Part shown: piece after piece, positions 23,903 through 33,220 of the stretch
Numbering within the stretch: the first letter of the stretch is position 1
Layout: every line of letters begins with the position of its first letter
Source: an uncultured Opitutia bacterium
GTDB taxonomy: Bacteria > Verrucomicrobiota > Verrucomicrobiia > Opitutales > Opitutaceae
NCBI GenBank assembly: GCA_903877135.1
Contig: CAIRCN010000042.1
Coordinates: 1 to 64,000, forward strand
Length of the DNA: 64,000 nt
Reading direction: 5' to 3'
The notes under the pieces: generated by a model
What the model saw: the letters and a program-made list of their open reading frames with translations, nothing else
Database searches by the model: none
What the model was told of the DNA's origin: nothing
Program-made: the position numbers and the translations under genes

Positions 23903-25627
23903 CTACGGCCCGACATAGGAGACGCGCCAGAGCGTGCCGTTGGCATCGTCGGTCACGAGGAGCGCCCCGTCGCGGGCCACGGTCACGCCGACCGGGCGGC
24001 CCCAGACGTGGCCATCGTCGATCACAAAGCCGGTTAGAAAATCAACGTAATCCCCCGTCGGCACGCCATCCCGCAACCGCACTCGCACGACTTTGCTCCC
24101 CGTGCGACCGGTGCGGTTCCACGAACCGTGAAACGCAGCAAAAATATCCCCGCGATAGTCGGCGGGAAACGCCGACGGGCCGGTCGGGTTCATCGGATAA
24201 AACGTCAACTGCAGGGTGGCGGAATGCGACTGCACCGGCACATCCGGCACGAGCGCACGGACCGCCAGATCCCGTCGCTCGCCGGCATGCCGAGGATCCT
24301 CGTGATTCCCAAGATAGAACCACGGCCAGCCGTAATACCCGCCCTCCAGCACATGCGTGATGTAGTCCGGCACCAAGTCATCGCCCAAGCCGTCGCGCTC
24401 ATTGACTGAAGCCCAAAGCTCGCCGGTGGCCGGTTGCACGGCCAGCCCGACCGCGTTGCGGATGCCAGTCGCAAAAATCCGCAAGCCACGCCCCTCGGGA
24501 TCGGCCACCAGCACATCGGCGCGATTGGTCTCGCTGCCCCAAGTTGCGCCGAGAGGGTGTGTCGCCTCCCAGTCCCCGATCTCCGCGGGAGTTTTTCTCG
24601 GCATGCCCTCCGCGACGTTCGACCCGGAGCCGACGGAAATGAACATCCGGCGACCATCGCGGGAAAAGGCGACGTCGCGCGTCGTGTGGCCGCCGGTCGT
24701 GCCCGCGAGCGGCGCCACGACCGACTCCGCCGGGCCGCGGGCCTTGAGGTCGCCATTGCGGTAGGGAAATCGCACCACTGCGTTCAAGGTGCCCACGTAG
24801 ACCCAGCGGGGATCGCCGTTTTCAGGATAGAACACGATGCCGAAGGGGCCTTCCAAATGGTCCGCGAAAATCGTGTTTTCCGTCGGCACCTCCGCGCCGT
24901 CCGGCGCTCGCAGGACACGGATGCGACCATGGCCGGTCTCCGCGATGAAAATGTCGCCGTTGGGCGCCGCACGCAGCAACCGCGCTCGGGAAAGGCGGGC
25001 CGCAAATAATTTCACATGAAACCCCGGCGGGACGGAGAGGTTGGCTCCCGTTGGGCGTTCCACGGTGCGCGGAGGATTGCCTGCCGACTTCGTCGCATAG
25101 GGCGCCGGCAATTCTTCCAGCCGGATGCGGTGACGCATTCCCGGAGCGTCGTTCTGCCAGTCGCCGGAGCTCGGTGGATGACGCGCAGAGGCAGCCGTTT
25201 CCGCAGGTGTGGGCAAGGTAACCGGGTGCAGCGTTGCCAGGAAGGCGATCAGATCTGCGCGATCCGTCGGGTTGACCACCATGATCACCATGTTCGTTCC
25301 GGGCACCAACGTCGTGGGTCCGGAGAGAAACCGATCCAGCGTCGCGGCGTTCCACACAATCGCCGACGCCTCCAGCGCCTTGGTATAGCCGAAATTGGGC
25401 AAAGCCGCCGCGCGGCGCCCGAGCACCCCGGCCAGCAACGGACCCTGGCCGGCAGCCGGACGGGCATCGAGTCCAGTGGCATGGCAGAGCGCACAGTCTT
25501 GCTGAAACAGCAGCTTGCCCCTCTGCGCATCTCCCGTCGCGGGAGCTTGGTCTGCTGCAAGACCCATCTGGTTCAATGCGGAGAAGGAAAGGGCGATTGA
25601 GCCGAGGGCGCGCTGAAAGAGTCGCAT
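23903..25627 (-). CDS. Cytochrome c / sorbosone dehydrogenase-like (PQQ-type beta-propeller) fusion, exported
   Basis: The 574-aa protein from ATG 25627 starts with a signal peptide (MRLFQRALGSIALSFSALNQ). A class I cytochrome c domain (about 25-130) has CALCH and a plausible distal Met ligand (NMVIMVV). A linker leads to a beta-propeller of the glucose/sorbosone dehydrogenase type (about 190-574): NGDIFIAETGHGRIRVLR, DHLEGPFGIVFYP, FATGIRNAVGLAVQP, VPDYITHVLEGGYYGWPWFY. It is probably a periplasmic sugar or alcohol dehydrogenase passing electrons through its own haem. Substrate is unknown. Confidence 0.85.
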   Translation of the reverse strand: MRLFQRALGSIALSFSALNQMGLAADQAPATGDAQRGKLLFQQDCALCHATGLDARPAAGQGPLLAGVLGRRAAALPNFGYTKALEASAIVWNAATLDRFLSGPTTLVPGTNMVIMVVNPTDRADLIAFLATLHPVTLPTPAETAASARHPPSSGDWQNDAPGMRHRIRLEELPAPYATKSAGNPPRTVERPTGANLSVPPGFHVKLFAARLSRARLLRAAPNGDIFIAETGHGRIRVLRAPDGAEVPTENTIFADHLEGPFGIVFYPENGDPRWVYVGTLNAVVRFPYRNGDLKARGPAESVVAPLAGTTGGHTTRDVAFSRDGRRMFISVGSGSNVAEGMPRKTPAEIGDWEATHPLGATWGSETNRADVLVADPEGRGLRIFATGIRNAVGLAVQPATGELWASVNERDGLGDDLVPDYITHVLEGGYYGWPWFYLGNHEDPRHAGERRDLAVRALVPDVPVQSHSATLQLTFYPMNPTGPSAFPADYRGDIFAAFHGSWNRTGRTGSKVVRVRLRDGVPTGDYVDFLTGFVIDDGHVWGRPVGVTVARDGALLVTDDANGTLWRVSYVGP

Positions 25628-25767
25628 GGGAAATCGAAAATTAGTCTGAGAGCGCAAATTGAACCGGCGTTTGGGCGGAACGCAAATGGCGCAGAGTCTG
25701 CACGGTTTTCTTTTTCTCTCAGACCGTCAGCGAGCGCATGCGACGGGCTAAGCGCAGGAATGGCGCG

Positions 25768-27147
25768 TCAGCGTTTTCGTTGCAGAGCGGGCAGGCTCGC
25801 AGCGGCAATGGCCTGACCCACGCGGCGACTTTTTTCGTCGGGCACGTGCAGACTGGTTTGCGCCGCCACTTCCGGAAACTCCGCCTGCAGCACCGCGCGC
25901 GCCCGGGCCAGTATGATGTCGCCCCCCTGCCCCGTCGTGACCCGACCGAGGATGAGCAGGTGGCGGCAGTCGTAGAAATCCGCGTAGTGTGGAATCGTGT
26001 AGCCGAAATAGACGCCGATTGTCTCGTAGATTTTAGCCGCGCGTTCGTCGCCCCGGGCCATGAGGGTCTGGACTTCCTTGAGCCGCTCGGGCAGCTCCAT
26101 CGCCGCGGGCCGGACTATGCCGGCGGCCGGCAGCAGCCGGTTGACGGCTTGTTGGGAAAAGTAGAGCGCGCCCACGCCGCGGTCGCCGGACCACTCGTCG
26201 GCCGGGGCGGCGCGGTTGTAATCCACGGGAGCAAAGGCGAGCTCGTTGAGCCAGCCCAGAATGCGGCCCTGGCGATCGACAAACCCGGCGGCTTCGCTCG
26301 AGCCCATGGCGAGGCCGAGCATGCCCTTTTGCCGAAGCGAGAGCGCGCCAGCCAGGGCGGTGACGTCGCCATCGTTCATCACGACGACGGGCACATCCCA
26401 CTCGCGCTGGATGCGTTTGAAGATGCTGGCGGCCTGCGGGAAGAGTTTTTTGGGGATGGCGCGCAGGAGCGAGGCGGCGCGGATTTCGTTGTCCACGATG
26501 ATGCCGGCGGAACTGCCGCCGATGGCATCGACGCGGGGCAGATGGGCGGCCGCGCGGTGCAGCCCCGCCGACAGGTGGTGGTAGTGATAGGCGGGGTCGG
26601 ACTGGCGCGCGGGGTCCCAGGGCGTCTCCTCGGTGAACACCGCCTCGCCATCGACGACGGCGGAGACCTTGTAGTCGCTGGCGCCGAGGTCGAAGCCGAT
26701 GCGGCAGCCCCGCAGGTGGCCGCCGGCGGGTACCTGGGTTTCGCGGGCGGTGGGGACCTTGGCCGGGGTGGTGACGACGACCTCGAATTTCCGGCCGTAG
26801 GCCAGCGCCATGATCCCGCAGTCGAACTTCCGGGCGCCGCGGGCCGCATAGGTGCGACGGATGAATTCGCCGATAGGCGCCGGCCCACCGACGTGCAGTT
26901 TCCATCCGCCGCGCGCCCAGAGCAGGAACTTCACCAACCGCTCAACATAGCGCAGCGTCGCGGGATCCGTGCCGGGTGTGACCACCGTTTCGAAGCGCGA
27001 GACCTGGCCGCCTTCGCGCTCGAGTCCGAGCACCAGCAGCACCACGCGACCGGAGGCCCGAGCTGCGGCGAGATAATTCCGGTTGGCCAGCACCGCCGGC
27101 TGAAAGTCCGGATCGAGGGGAGCGGGAATGGCGGGTTTCTCGTTCAT
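25768..27147 (-). CDS. ROK-family sugar kinase-like protein with long N-terminal extension
   Basis: The 459-aa protein is much longer than typical ROK kinases (about 300 aa). The ROK core begins near residue 160 with the ATP phosphate motif IGFDLGASDYKVSAV, then GSSAGIIVDNE and VVVMNDGDVTALAGA containing the catalytic Asp. The CxCGxxGC zinc motif of many ROK proteins is absent. The N-terminal about 150 residues are unlike ROK kinases. It may phosphorylate a sugar or act as a sensor. The start at 27147 is chosen over 27174, but neither has a Shine-Dalgarno sequence. Confidence 0.7.
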   Translation of the reverse strand: MNEKPAIPAPLDPDFQPAVLANRNYLAAARASGRVVLLVLGLEREGGQVSRFETVVTPGTDPATLRYVERLVKFLLWARGGWKLHVGGPAPIGEFIRRTYAARGARKFDCGIMALAYGRKFEVVVTTPAKVPTARETQVPAGGHLRGCRIGFDLGASDYKVSAVVDGEAVFTEETPWDPARQSDPAYHYHHLSAGLHRAAAHLPRVDAIGGSSAGIIVDNEIRAASLLRAIPKKLFPQAASIFKRIQREWDVPVVVMNDGDVTALAGALSLRQKGMLGLAMGSSEAAGFVDRQGRILGWLNELAFAPVDYNRAAPADEWSGDRGVGALYFSQQAVNRLLPAAGIVRPAAMELPERLKEVQTLMARGDERAAKIYETIGVYFGYTIPHYADFYDCRHLLILGRVTTGQGGDIILARARAVLQAEFPEVAAQTSLHVPDEKSRRVGQAIAAASLPALQRKR

Positions 27148-27237
27148 GGGCTGGAAAGGTAGCGGGTGGGCCAAGGTCGATTCAACCCAATTGCTGCCGA
27201 ACAGGATTCAGACCCGGCGCGGCTCTCCACGGTTGGC

Positions 27238-28617
27238 TCAACCCAAGACGGTTCTGGACGTGGGGATCAAAATGGCCAGTAATCCACCGACATTAGCCGC
27301 CAGCCCCACGCCGAAGAAAAGGGTGCGAAGGCGCTCGCTCCCTGCTGGTAGGAGCGGCAACAGCGCGGCAAAAAAGGCGAAATAGACGAGCAGCAGGTAA
27401 CGGCCGCCCAAACCGGGCACGACGTCCAAGCCGACGGTGCCCAATGCCAGCCAACAGACGAAACAGGTGCCAAAAAGCAAAATACACCCCTGCATAAACA
27501 ACCCTCCGGCCCAGAGCACATCCCGCTTCGCTCGGTTAAACTCGGCACCAATCAACCCCAAAAGGAAGACCAGTGAAAGCCATGCGAGCTGCTTTTGCAC
27601 GCCTGGACTGATCCAGCCGCCAACGTCGCCAAAAAATACCGGCCACTGCTCCCAGAGATCCCGCTTCAAAAAGCGGCCGAAGACTGGCAGGAATGAGAAC
27701 GGATGGCTCCAAACCCATTGTTTTTGCAGCGCCGTCGCGGAGGCCGGTCGCGCCTGATCCATCGCGGCGGCAATATCGAGGTTACGATACGGCAGGTTCC
27801 AGGCCAGCCACAGGGCGCCGGCGCAACCGAACAAAATCAAGAGCGTCACCATCCGCCGGCGCACCGATCCGAACACTTCCGTTGGAACAAGCAGGAAACA
27901 CGCGAGATTGGCGAGGGCAACCGGCTTCAGGAGCGCGACCAGACTCCCCAGCGTTAACACCGAGAACCACACGCTGGCTGGGGCCGGCGTCGGCCTCACC
28001 CGCAACCGCCAGGCGACGGCGATGAACAAGGCCGGGAGCGAAAAATTGATCGCGTCATGACTCAGGCTGGCCGCCTGAATCAAGATCAACGGTGAAACAG
28101 CAAACAACAGGAAGCCGCGGCGAAAGACCGGCAGGATTTCGATAGTCGCCACGATGACAGACAGATATCCCAACAAATTGAACAGGCAGCCGATTTGGGA
28201 GGCCCACAGGGGGCCACGCGAAAAAAACGCCGCGAACCGCATGCCCAATCCTTGAATCAGGTGATTCGCCGGGCTCTCAATGGCGGTATTCGTGATGTCG
28301 GCCGCGCGATCGCCCTGACGACTCAGACAGGCGCGGGACAAGCCAGCCCAGCGCGCCAGCGTGCCAAAATCATGTTGCTGCCAATACGATGTCCAGAGTC
28401 CATCAATGAACGCAGTCTCCTTCATCGCAAAGGTCCCGCCGATTCGATTCTCCGCGAGAGTGACGGCACGAAATTCGCCCCGTGTCACTTGGAGCGCCCG
28501 GTAGAAATGGCCCGGTCCATCGAACGTAATCACCGGAGGGACCACGACGACCGCCCAACCGCCAAAGAAAAGGCCGATCAAGAGCGCCAACCGGGATTCA
28601 AGGCTGAGAGGTCTCAT
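27238..28617 (-). CDS. DUF2142-type polytopic membrane protein
   Basis: The 459-aa protein has about 10-12 hydrophobic segments. Near the N-terminus it has VVVPPVITFDGPGHFYRALQV, matching the PPDEPAHFYRA-type motif of DUF2142 proteins, which resemble GT-C glycosyltransferases and occur in cell-surface polysaccharide clusters. The gene lies downstream of a GT2-methyltransferase fusion on the same strand (90-nt gap), which supports a glycan role. Catalysis has not been shown for the family as far as I know. Confidence 0.75.
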   Translation of the reverse strand: MRPLSLESRLALLIGLFFGGWAVVVVPPVITFDGPGHFYRALQVTRGEFRAVTLAENRIGGTFAMKETAFIDGLWTSYWQQHDFGTLARWAGLSRACLSRQGDRAADITNTAIESPANHLIQGLGMRFAAFFSRGPLWASQIGCLFNLLGYLSVIVATIEILPVFRRGFLLFAVSPLILIQAASLSHDAINFSLPALFIAVAWRLRVRPTPAPASVWFSVLTLGSLVALLKPVALANLACFLLVPTEVFGSVRRRMVTLLILFGCAGALWLAWNLPYRNLDIAAAMDQARPASATALQKQWVWSHPFSFLPVFGRFLKRDLWEQWPVFFGDVGGWISPGVQKQLAWLSLVFLLGLIGAEFNRAKRDVLWAGGLFMQGCILLFGTCFVCWLALGTVGLDVVPGLGGRYLLLVYFAFFAALLPLLPAGSERLRTLFFGVGLAANVGGLLAILIPTSRTVLG

Positions 28618-28707
28618 GGGGTATGACGAAGCGAATCGTGCGACCGGTCCGATATGGGCTGCGGGCCTTCCGCGGTCGATGCCATATTTCTGCCGGCAGG
28701 TTTCGCC

Positions 28708-30231
28708 TCAGGCGAGAGCCTCCGCCCTTTCCCGGCTGTGGCGGTGCGCTTTCTCAAGGAGCGTCGCCAGCGTGGCACGGGGTCGCGCCACCATGTAAAT
28801 CTGATAGGCGAAAAGCCCGCGTGAAAGCGCGATCAGTGCGCGTTGCAAGCCCATCGCGAACCGGCACCAGAATTTGCTCCGGATAACCAGCGGCAAAGGC
28901 GCCGGAATGCCGCACTCCTTCTCAACCACAAAACCGGCCTCTTGCAGCAAACGGCGCAGCGACCCGAAGGTGAAGAGCCGCGTATGGGTCAGGTCAAGGA
29001 TGCCGCGCTTGCTGTAGTTGAACTGGCCGAGCAACAACATCAGGCGGGTGACAATAAAACCGATGTTGCCGGTGGAAATCACCACCTTCACCTCCAGGTT
29101 TTCTTGTGCCGCAAGGCGCAGGCGGTCACAGAAATCTTCCGGCGCATTCAAGTGCTCAATGATATCGAGCAGCAAAACCACCTGAATATCCCGCAACGGA
29201 CAGGGCAGGAGCCGACTGTTCAAATCCGCCACGAAGAACTCGTCAAAGGCGTCGGCATGCGGGGGCGGAAACTGATCGACCCCGATGACCCGGCACCCCT
29301 TCGCTCGCAAGGCGGCACTGATATGACCTGGCCCGCAGCCAAAATCCAGCACCGTGGATTTCGGCGGCACGTCCGCGACCGCCTGCGAGTGCGTGCTCAG
29401 AAAGTCGAGCTTGGCCTCATAGTGCCGGTTGTCCGGCGTGAGGGTCGCCACATCGAAGTTTCGCCGGTAGAGCAGGCCAAAGCGCATCGCCCACGCGACC
29501 GTGGACGCCCGGGCTACATCCGCCGCGTATTTCAGCCCGTTGACGCGGCAAATCTCGTCCCCATAGAAGGTGGGAATGGGAATCTCGACGATCCGGCACC
29601 CGGCGCGAAGGAGCTGGATGATAATCTCCGTGTCGAAATGAAAGACATCGGAATTGCGTTCGAACGGGATGCGCTTGAGGGCGGCGACGGCATAAGCCTT
29701 GTAGCCGGTATGGAATTCGCTCAACCGGGAACCTAGGACAAAGTTCTGATACCAAGTGAGCAGCTTGTTTCCGACGAACTTGTAAACGGGCATCCCCCCG
29801 CGCAGCGCTTGGCGCGGATGGAGCATGCGAGATCCGTGCACGACCTTCGCTTCGCCGCGGGACAGTGGCGCAAGCATTTCCGGCAGTAGCTCGGGGGCAT
29901 ACTGCCCGTCACCATGAACCAAGGCCACAAAATCGAAACCGTAGCCGATCGCATAGTGATAACCGACCTTCTGATTTCCGCCATATCCCAGATTCGTCGG
30001 ATTGGCCAAAACCGTCAGCGGATGCCGGCACGCCTGACGGCATCGCAGGTTTTCGCTGATCGCAAACGTCCGGTCCAACGAACCGTCATCGATGACCAGC
30101 ACCTCGACGCTGTATTCCTCCAATGCCGGTATTCGCCCGAGCACCTCCGCAATGGTCGCCTCCGCGTGGTAGGCGACAACAAATACCAGGACGCGTGGTT
30201 TTGGACTAAGCACCGAATCACGGGGAGACAT
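28708..30231 (-). CDS. Glycosyltransferase family 2 fused to a class I SAM methyltransferase
   Basis: The 507-aa protein starts at 30231 (MSPRDSVLSPKPRVLVFVVA); the codon 39 nt upstream adds an unrelated leader. Residues about 12-245 are a GT2 domain: VIDDGSLDRT with the nucleotide-binding Asp residues, HGDGQYAPE with the DxD-like motif, and FHTGYKAYA. Residues about 270-480 are a Rossmann methyltransferase: VLDFGCGPGHISAAL, VIGVDQF, VVLLLDIIEHL. A single polypeptide would transfer a sugar and methylate it or its lipid carrier. Lipid-linked glycan synthesis is likely given the DUF2142 neighbour. Confidence 0.87.
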   Translation of the reverse strand: MSPRDSVLSPKPRVLVFVVAYHAEATIAEVLGRIPALEEYSVEVLVIDDGSLDRTFAISENLRCRQACRHPLTVLANPTNLGYGGNQKVGYHYAIGYGFDFVALVHGDGQYAPELLPEMLAPLSRGEAKVVHGSRMLHPRQALRGGMPVYKFVGNKLLTWYQNFVLGSRLSEFHTGYKAYAVAALKRIPFERNSDVFHFDTEIIIQLLRAGCRIVEIPIPTFYGDEICRVNGLKYAADVARASTVAWAMRFGLLYRRNFDVATLTPDNRHYEAKLDFLSTHSQAVADVPPKSTVLDFGCGPGHISAALRAKGCRVIGVDQFPPPHADAFDEFFVADLNSRLLPCPLRDIQVVLLLDIIEHLNAPEDFCDRLRLAAQENLEVKVVISTGNIGFIVTRLMLLLGQFNYSKRGILDLTHTRLFTFGSLRRLLQEAGFVVEKECGIPAPLPLVIRSKFWCRFAMGLQRALIALSRGLFAYQIYMVARPRATLATLLEKAHRHSRERAEALA

Positions 30232-30471
30232 AGTTTCGATGAAGAAAATTATGCGAAGGTTAACTCGCAACTATGGCAAGAACATCAGGAAACAGACATG
30301 ATAGGATCCCCGCGCTTCTCTCCCAAACCGCAGATTAGCGCAACGCATCAGAGCCTGGCGAGGCGCGGGCTGTATGCCTTGCACTACCGCTGTTTTTGTC
30401 TTCCTCTTGAGCCCAAAAATTCGCCCGCACGCCGGGCTGTCGTCCTCCCTGAAACCTCCTTGGAATAATCC

Positions 30472-32055
30472 ATGACCACCGCCTTATCCCTCAAAGCCCT
30501 TTTCGCCCAATTGGGGCTGAAAGCCATCAATCCCGGCGCCTCCGACGGCGTGACCTGGTCCGGCAGCGGGCCGCTTCTCGCGGTGCGCAGCCCGATCGAC
30601 GGGCAGCATCTGGCGTCGATCCGACAGGCCGGACCGGAGGATTACGAGCGCGTGCTCGCGGCGGCGACGGCGGCGTTTGCGGTGTGGCGCGAGGTGCCGG
30701 CGCCGAAGCGCGGCGAGATCGTGCGGCAGCTCGGAGACGAGCTGCGCAAACACAAACAGCAACTCGGACAGCTCGTGACCATCGAGATGGGCAAGACCAT
30801 CCAAGAAGGCTGCGGCGAGGTGCAGGAGATGATCGACATCTGTGACTACGCCTGCGGCCAGTCGCGCATGCTCTACGGCGTGCAGACGCACAGCGAGCGG
30901 CCCGCGCACCGGCTCTTTGAGCAGTGGCATCCGCTCGGCGTCGTGGGCGTGGTGTCGGCCTTCAATTTTCCCGCGGCGGTCTGGAGTTGGAACCTCGCCC
31001 TCGCCCTGATCTGCGGCGATGTGTGCGTCTGGAAACCGGCCAGCGCCACGCCGTTGATCGCCATCGCGTGCCAGCGGCTGCTGGAGAAAGTCCTCGCCCG
31101 GCACGGGCTGCCGGCCGGCGTCTCCACGCTGGTGATCGGACCGGGCGCGGGGATCGGCGCGCGGCTGATCGAGGACAAGCGGATTCCGCTCATCAGCTAC
31201 ACCGGCTCCACCCTCACGGGCCGGCAGATCGCCAAGACCGTGGCCGAGCGGATGGGCCGCTCAATCTTGGAGCTGGGCGGCAACAACGCCATCATCGTCA
31301 CCGCGCAGGCCGATCTGGCGCTGGCGGCGCGCAACGTCTTCTTCGGCGCGGTGGGCACGGCCGGCCAGCGGTGCACGAGCACGCGGCGCGTGATCATCGA
31401 CGAGCGCGTCTATGCGGCGTTTCTCCGCCGCCTGCGCGCCTACTACGACCAGATCATCATCGGCAATCCGCTGGAGATCGAAAACCAGATGGGGCCGCTG
31501 GTGAATCCCGCCGCCGTGAAGGTGATGATGGAGGCGCTCGCGACCATCGCGGCGCAGGGCGGCAAAATCCTGCTGGGCGGCAAGCCGCTCACCGGCCGGA
31601 AATATCCCGGCAGGTGCTACGTCACACCCGCCATCGCCGAAGTTACGCCCTCGCTGCCGATGGTGCAGGAGGAAACGTTCGCCCCCATCCTCTACGTGAT
31701 GAAATACCGCGGCGGCGTGCACCGCGCGATCGCGCTGCAGAACGACGTCCCACAGGGCCTGAGCTCGGCGATCTTCACCAACGATCTCATCGAGGCGGAG
31801 ACGTTCCTGAGCGCACGGGGCTCCGACTGCGGCATCGCCAACGTCAACCTCGGCACCAGCGGCGCGGAGATCGGGCTGGCGTTCGGCGGCGAGAAGGAAA
31901 CCGGCGGCGGCCGCGAGAGCGGCTCCGACGCCTGGAAGGGTTACATGCGGCGCCAGACCAACACCCTCAACTGGAGCCGCGCCGCCACGCTGGCCCAGGG
32001 CATCAAATTTGAACCCCGCCAGGCCAAGCCGAAAAAAGCGGCGAAGCGCGGCTGA
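30472..32055 (+). CDS. ALDH7-type aldehyde dehydrogenase (2-aminoadipate 6-semialdehyde dehydrogenase family)
   Basis: The 527-aa NAD-dependent dehydrogenase belongs to the antiquitin/ALDH7 branch. Signatures are AFNFPAAVWSWN, LELGGNNAIIV, the catalytic Cys in GTAGQRCTSTRR, and the ALDH7-specific C-terminal GTSGAEIGLAFGGEKETGGG with ESGSDAWKGYMRR. Family members oxidise 2-aminoadipate 6-semialdehyde in lysine catabolism, or betaine aldehyde. The Lys-rich tail is an add-on. It is the first gene of a six-gene operon, and its lysine-catabolic family helps interpret the aminoadipate-type enzymes downstream. Lysine synthesis itself is covered by dapL. Confidence 0.88.
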   Translation: MTTALSLKALFAQLGLKAINPGASDGVTWSGSGPLLAVRSPIDGQHLASIRQAGPEDYERVLAAATAAFAVWREVPAPKRGEIVRQLGDELRKHKQQLGQLVTIEMGKTIQEGCGEVQEMIDICDYACGQSRMLYGVQTHSERPAHRLFEQWHPLGVVGVVSAFNFPAAVWSWNLALALICGDVCVWKPASATPLIAIACQRLLEKVLARHGLPAGVSTLVIGPGAGIGARLIEDKRIPLISYTGSTLTGRQIAKTVAERMGRSILELGGNNAIIVTAQADLALAARNVFFGAVGTAGQRCTSTRRVIIDERVYAAFLRRLRAYYDQIIIGNPLEIENQMGPLVNPAAVKVMMEALATIAAQGGKILLGGKPLTGRKYPGRCYVTPAIAEVTPSLPMVQEETFAPILYVMKYRGGVHRAIALQNDVPQGLSSAIFTNDLIEAETFLSARGSDCGIANVNLGTSGAEIGLAFGGEKETGGGRESGSDAWKGYMRRQTNTLNWSRAATLAQGIKFEPRQAKPKKAAKRG

Positions 32056-32096
32056 TTGATCCCGACCACACATCCGACCCACTGAGAGGAAATCTT

Positions 32097-33215
32097 ATGT
32101 CCAAATACAAAATTGCCTGGCTGCCCGGAGACGGCATCGGCGTGGAAGTCATGGACGCCGCCCGCATCGTCCTCGACCGGCTCCAACTCGACGCGGAATA
32201 CATCCCCGGCGACATCGGCTGGGAATTCTGGTGCCGCGAAGGCGACGCGTTTCCCGCGCGCACCGTCGAGCTGTTGAAACAGGTCGATGCCGCGATGTTT
32301 GGCGCCATCACCTCCAAGCCGGTCAAGGCGGCCGAGAAGGAGCTCGTGCCCGCGCTTCAGGGCAAGAGCCACACCTACCGCTCGCCCATCGTGCGGATGC
32401 GCCAGCTCTTCGACCTCTACGTCTGCCTACGCCCGTGCAAGGCTTACGCCGGCAACCCGCTCAACTTCAAGGAAGGCCTCGACCTCGTCATCTTCCGCGA
32501 AAACACAGAGGATCTCTACGCCGGCGTAGAGTTCAGCCCGGTGCCCCCGGAGCTGGCCACCACGTTCACGTCTCTCTCCAAGCCCTTCGCGCCCTTCGCC
32601 AAGCTCGGCGGCAACGACTACGCCGTCTCGTGCAAGATCAACACGCGCGCCGGCTCGGAGCGGATCGCGCGCGCGGCGTTCGAGTTCGCCCGCAAGGCCG
32701 GGCGGAAAAAAGTCACGATCATCCACAAGGCCAATGTCGTGCGCGCCACCGACGGGCTCTTCCTCGAGACGGCGCAGGCCGTCGCCCGGGAGTTCCCCGA
32801 GATCGCGGTCGATGACGCCAACATCGACGCCATCTGCATGTGGCTCCTGAAAAATCCGTTTAACTACGACGTGCTCGTGGCGCCGAATCTTTACGGCGAC
32901 ATCATCTCCGACCTCAGCGCCCAGATGGTCGGCGGCCTCGGGTTCGGCTGCTCGGGCAATATCGGGAAAAAACTCGCCGTCTTCGAGCCGTCGCACGGCT
33001 CGGCTCCCAAGTATGCCGGCATGAACAAGTGCAATCCCATCGCCACGATCCTCGCCGCGAAGATGATGCTCGACTGGCTCGGCGAGACCGCCAAAGGCGC
33101 CGCCCTCGACGGCGCCGTCGCCGCGGTCATCAAGGAAAGCAAGGTCCGCACCTACGACATGGGCGGGTCGAGTTCGACCACGCAGATGGCGCAGGCCATC
33201 GCCGACAAGCTCTGA
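32097..33215 (+). CDS. Isocitrate/homoisocitrate/isopropylmalate dehydrogenase family protein
   Basis: The 372-aa beta-decarboxylating dehydrogenase has LPGDGIGVEVMDAA (9-22), SPIVRMRQLFDLYVCLRP with the substrate arginines, FRENTEDLYAGVEF, KANVVRATDGLF with the catalytic Lys, NLYGDIISDLSAQ with the metal-binding Asp residues, and EPSHGSAPKYAG. It oxidises or, in reverse, carboxylates a 2-oxo/3-carboxy-2-hydroxy acid. The RENTED(L/I)YAG(V/I)E form is that of NAD(P)-isocitrate/homoisocitrate types rather than leucine LeuB. A Shine-Dalgarno sequence (GAGAGG) precedes the start. Substrate could be homoisocitrate; specificity cannot be settled by eye. Confidence 0.85.
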   Translation: MSKYKIAWLPGDGIGVEVMDAARIVLDRLQLDAEYIPGDIGWEFWCREGDAFPARTVELLKQVDAAMFGAITSKPVKAAEKELVPALQGKSHTYRSPIVRMRQLFDLYVCLRPCKAYAGNPLNFKEGLDLVIFRENTEDLYAGVEFSPVPPELATTFTSLSKPFAPFAKLGGNDYAVSCKINTRAGSERIARAAFEFARKAGRKKVTIIHKANVVRATDGLFLETAQAVAREFPEIAVDDANIDAICMWLLKNPFNYDVLVAPNLYGDIISDLSAQMVGGLGFGCSGNIGKKLAVFEPSHGSAPKYAGMNKCNPIATILAAKMMLDWLGETAKGAALDGAVAAVIKESKVRTYDMGGSSSTTQMAQAIADKL

Positions 33216-33220
33216 CGGCC

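Noticed and set aside
25738-27162. 474-codon plus-strand open frame opposite the ROK-like kinase gene
   Set aside because: The ATP-binding and catalytic motifs are on the minus strand; the plus frame is antisense composition.
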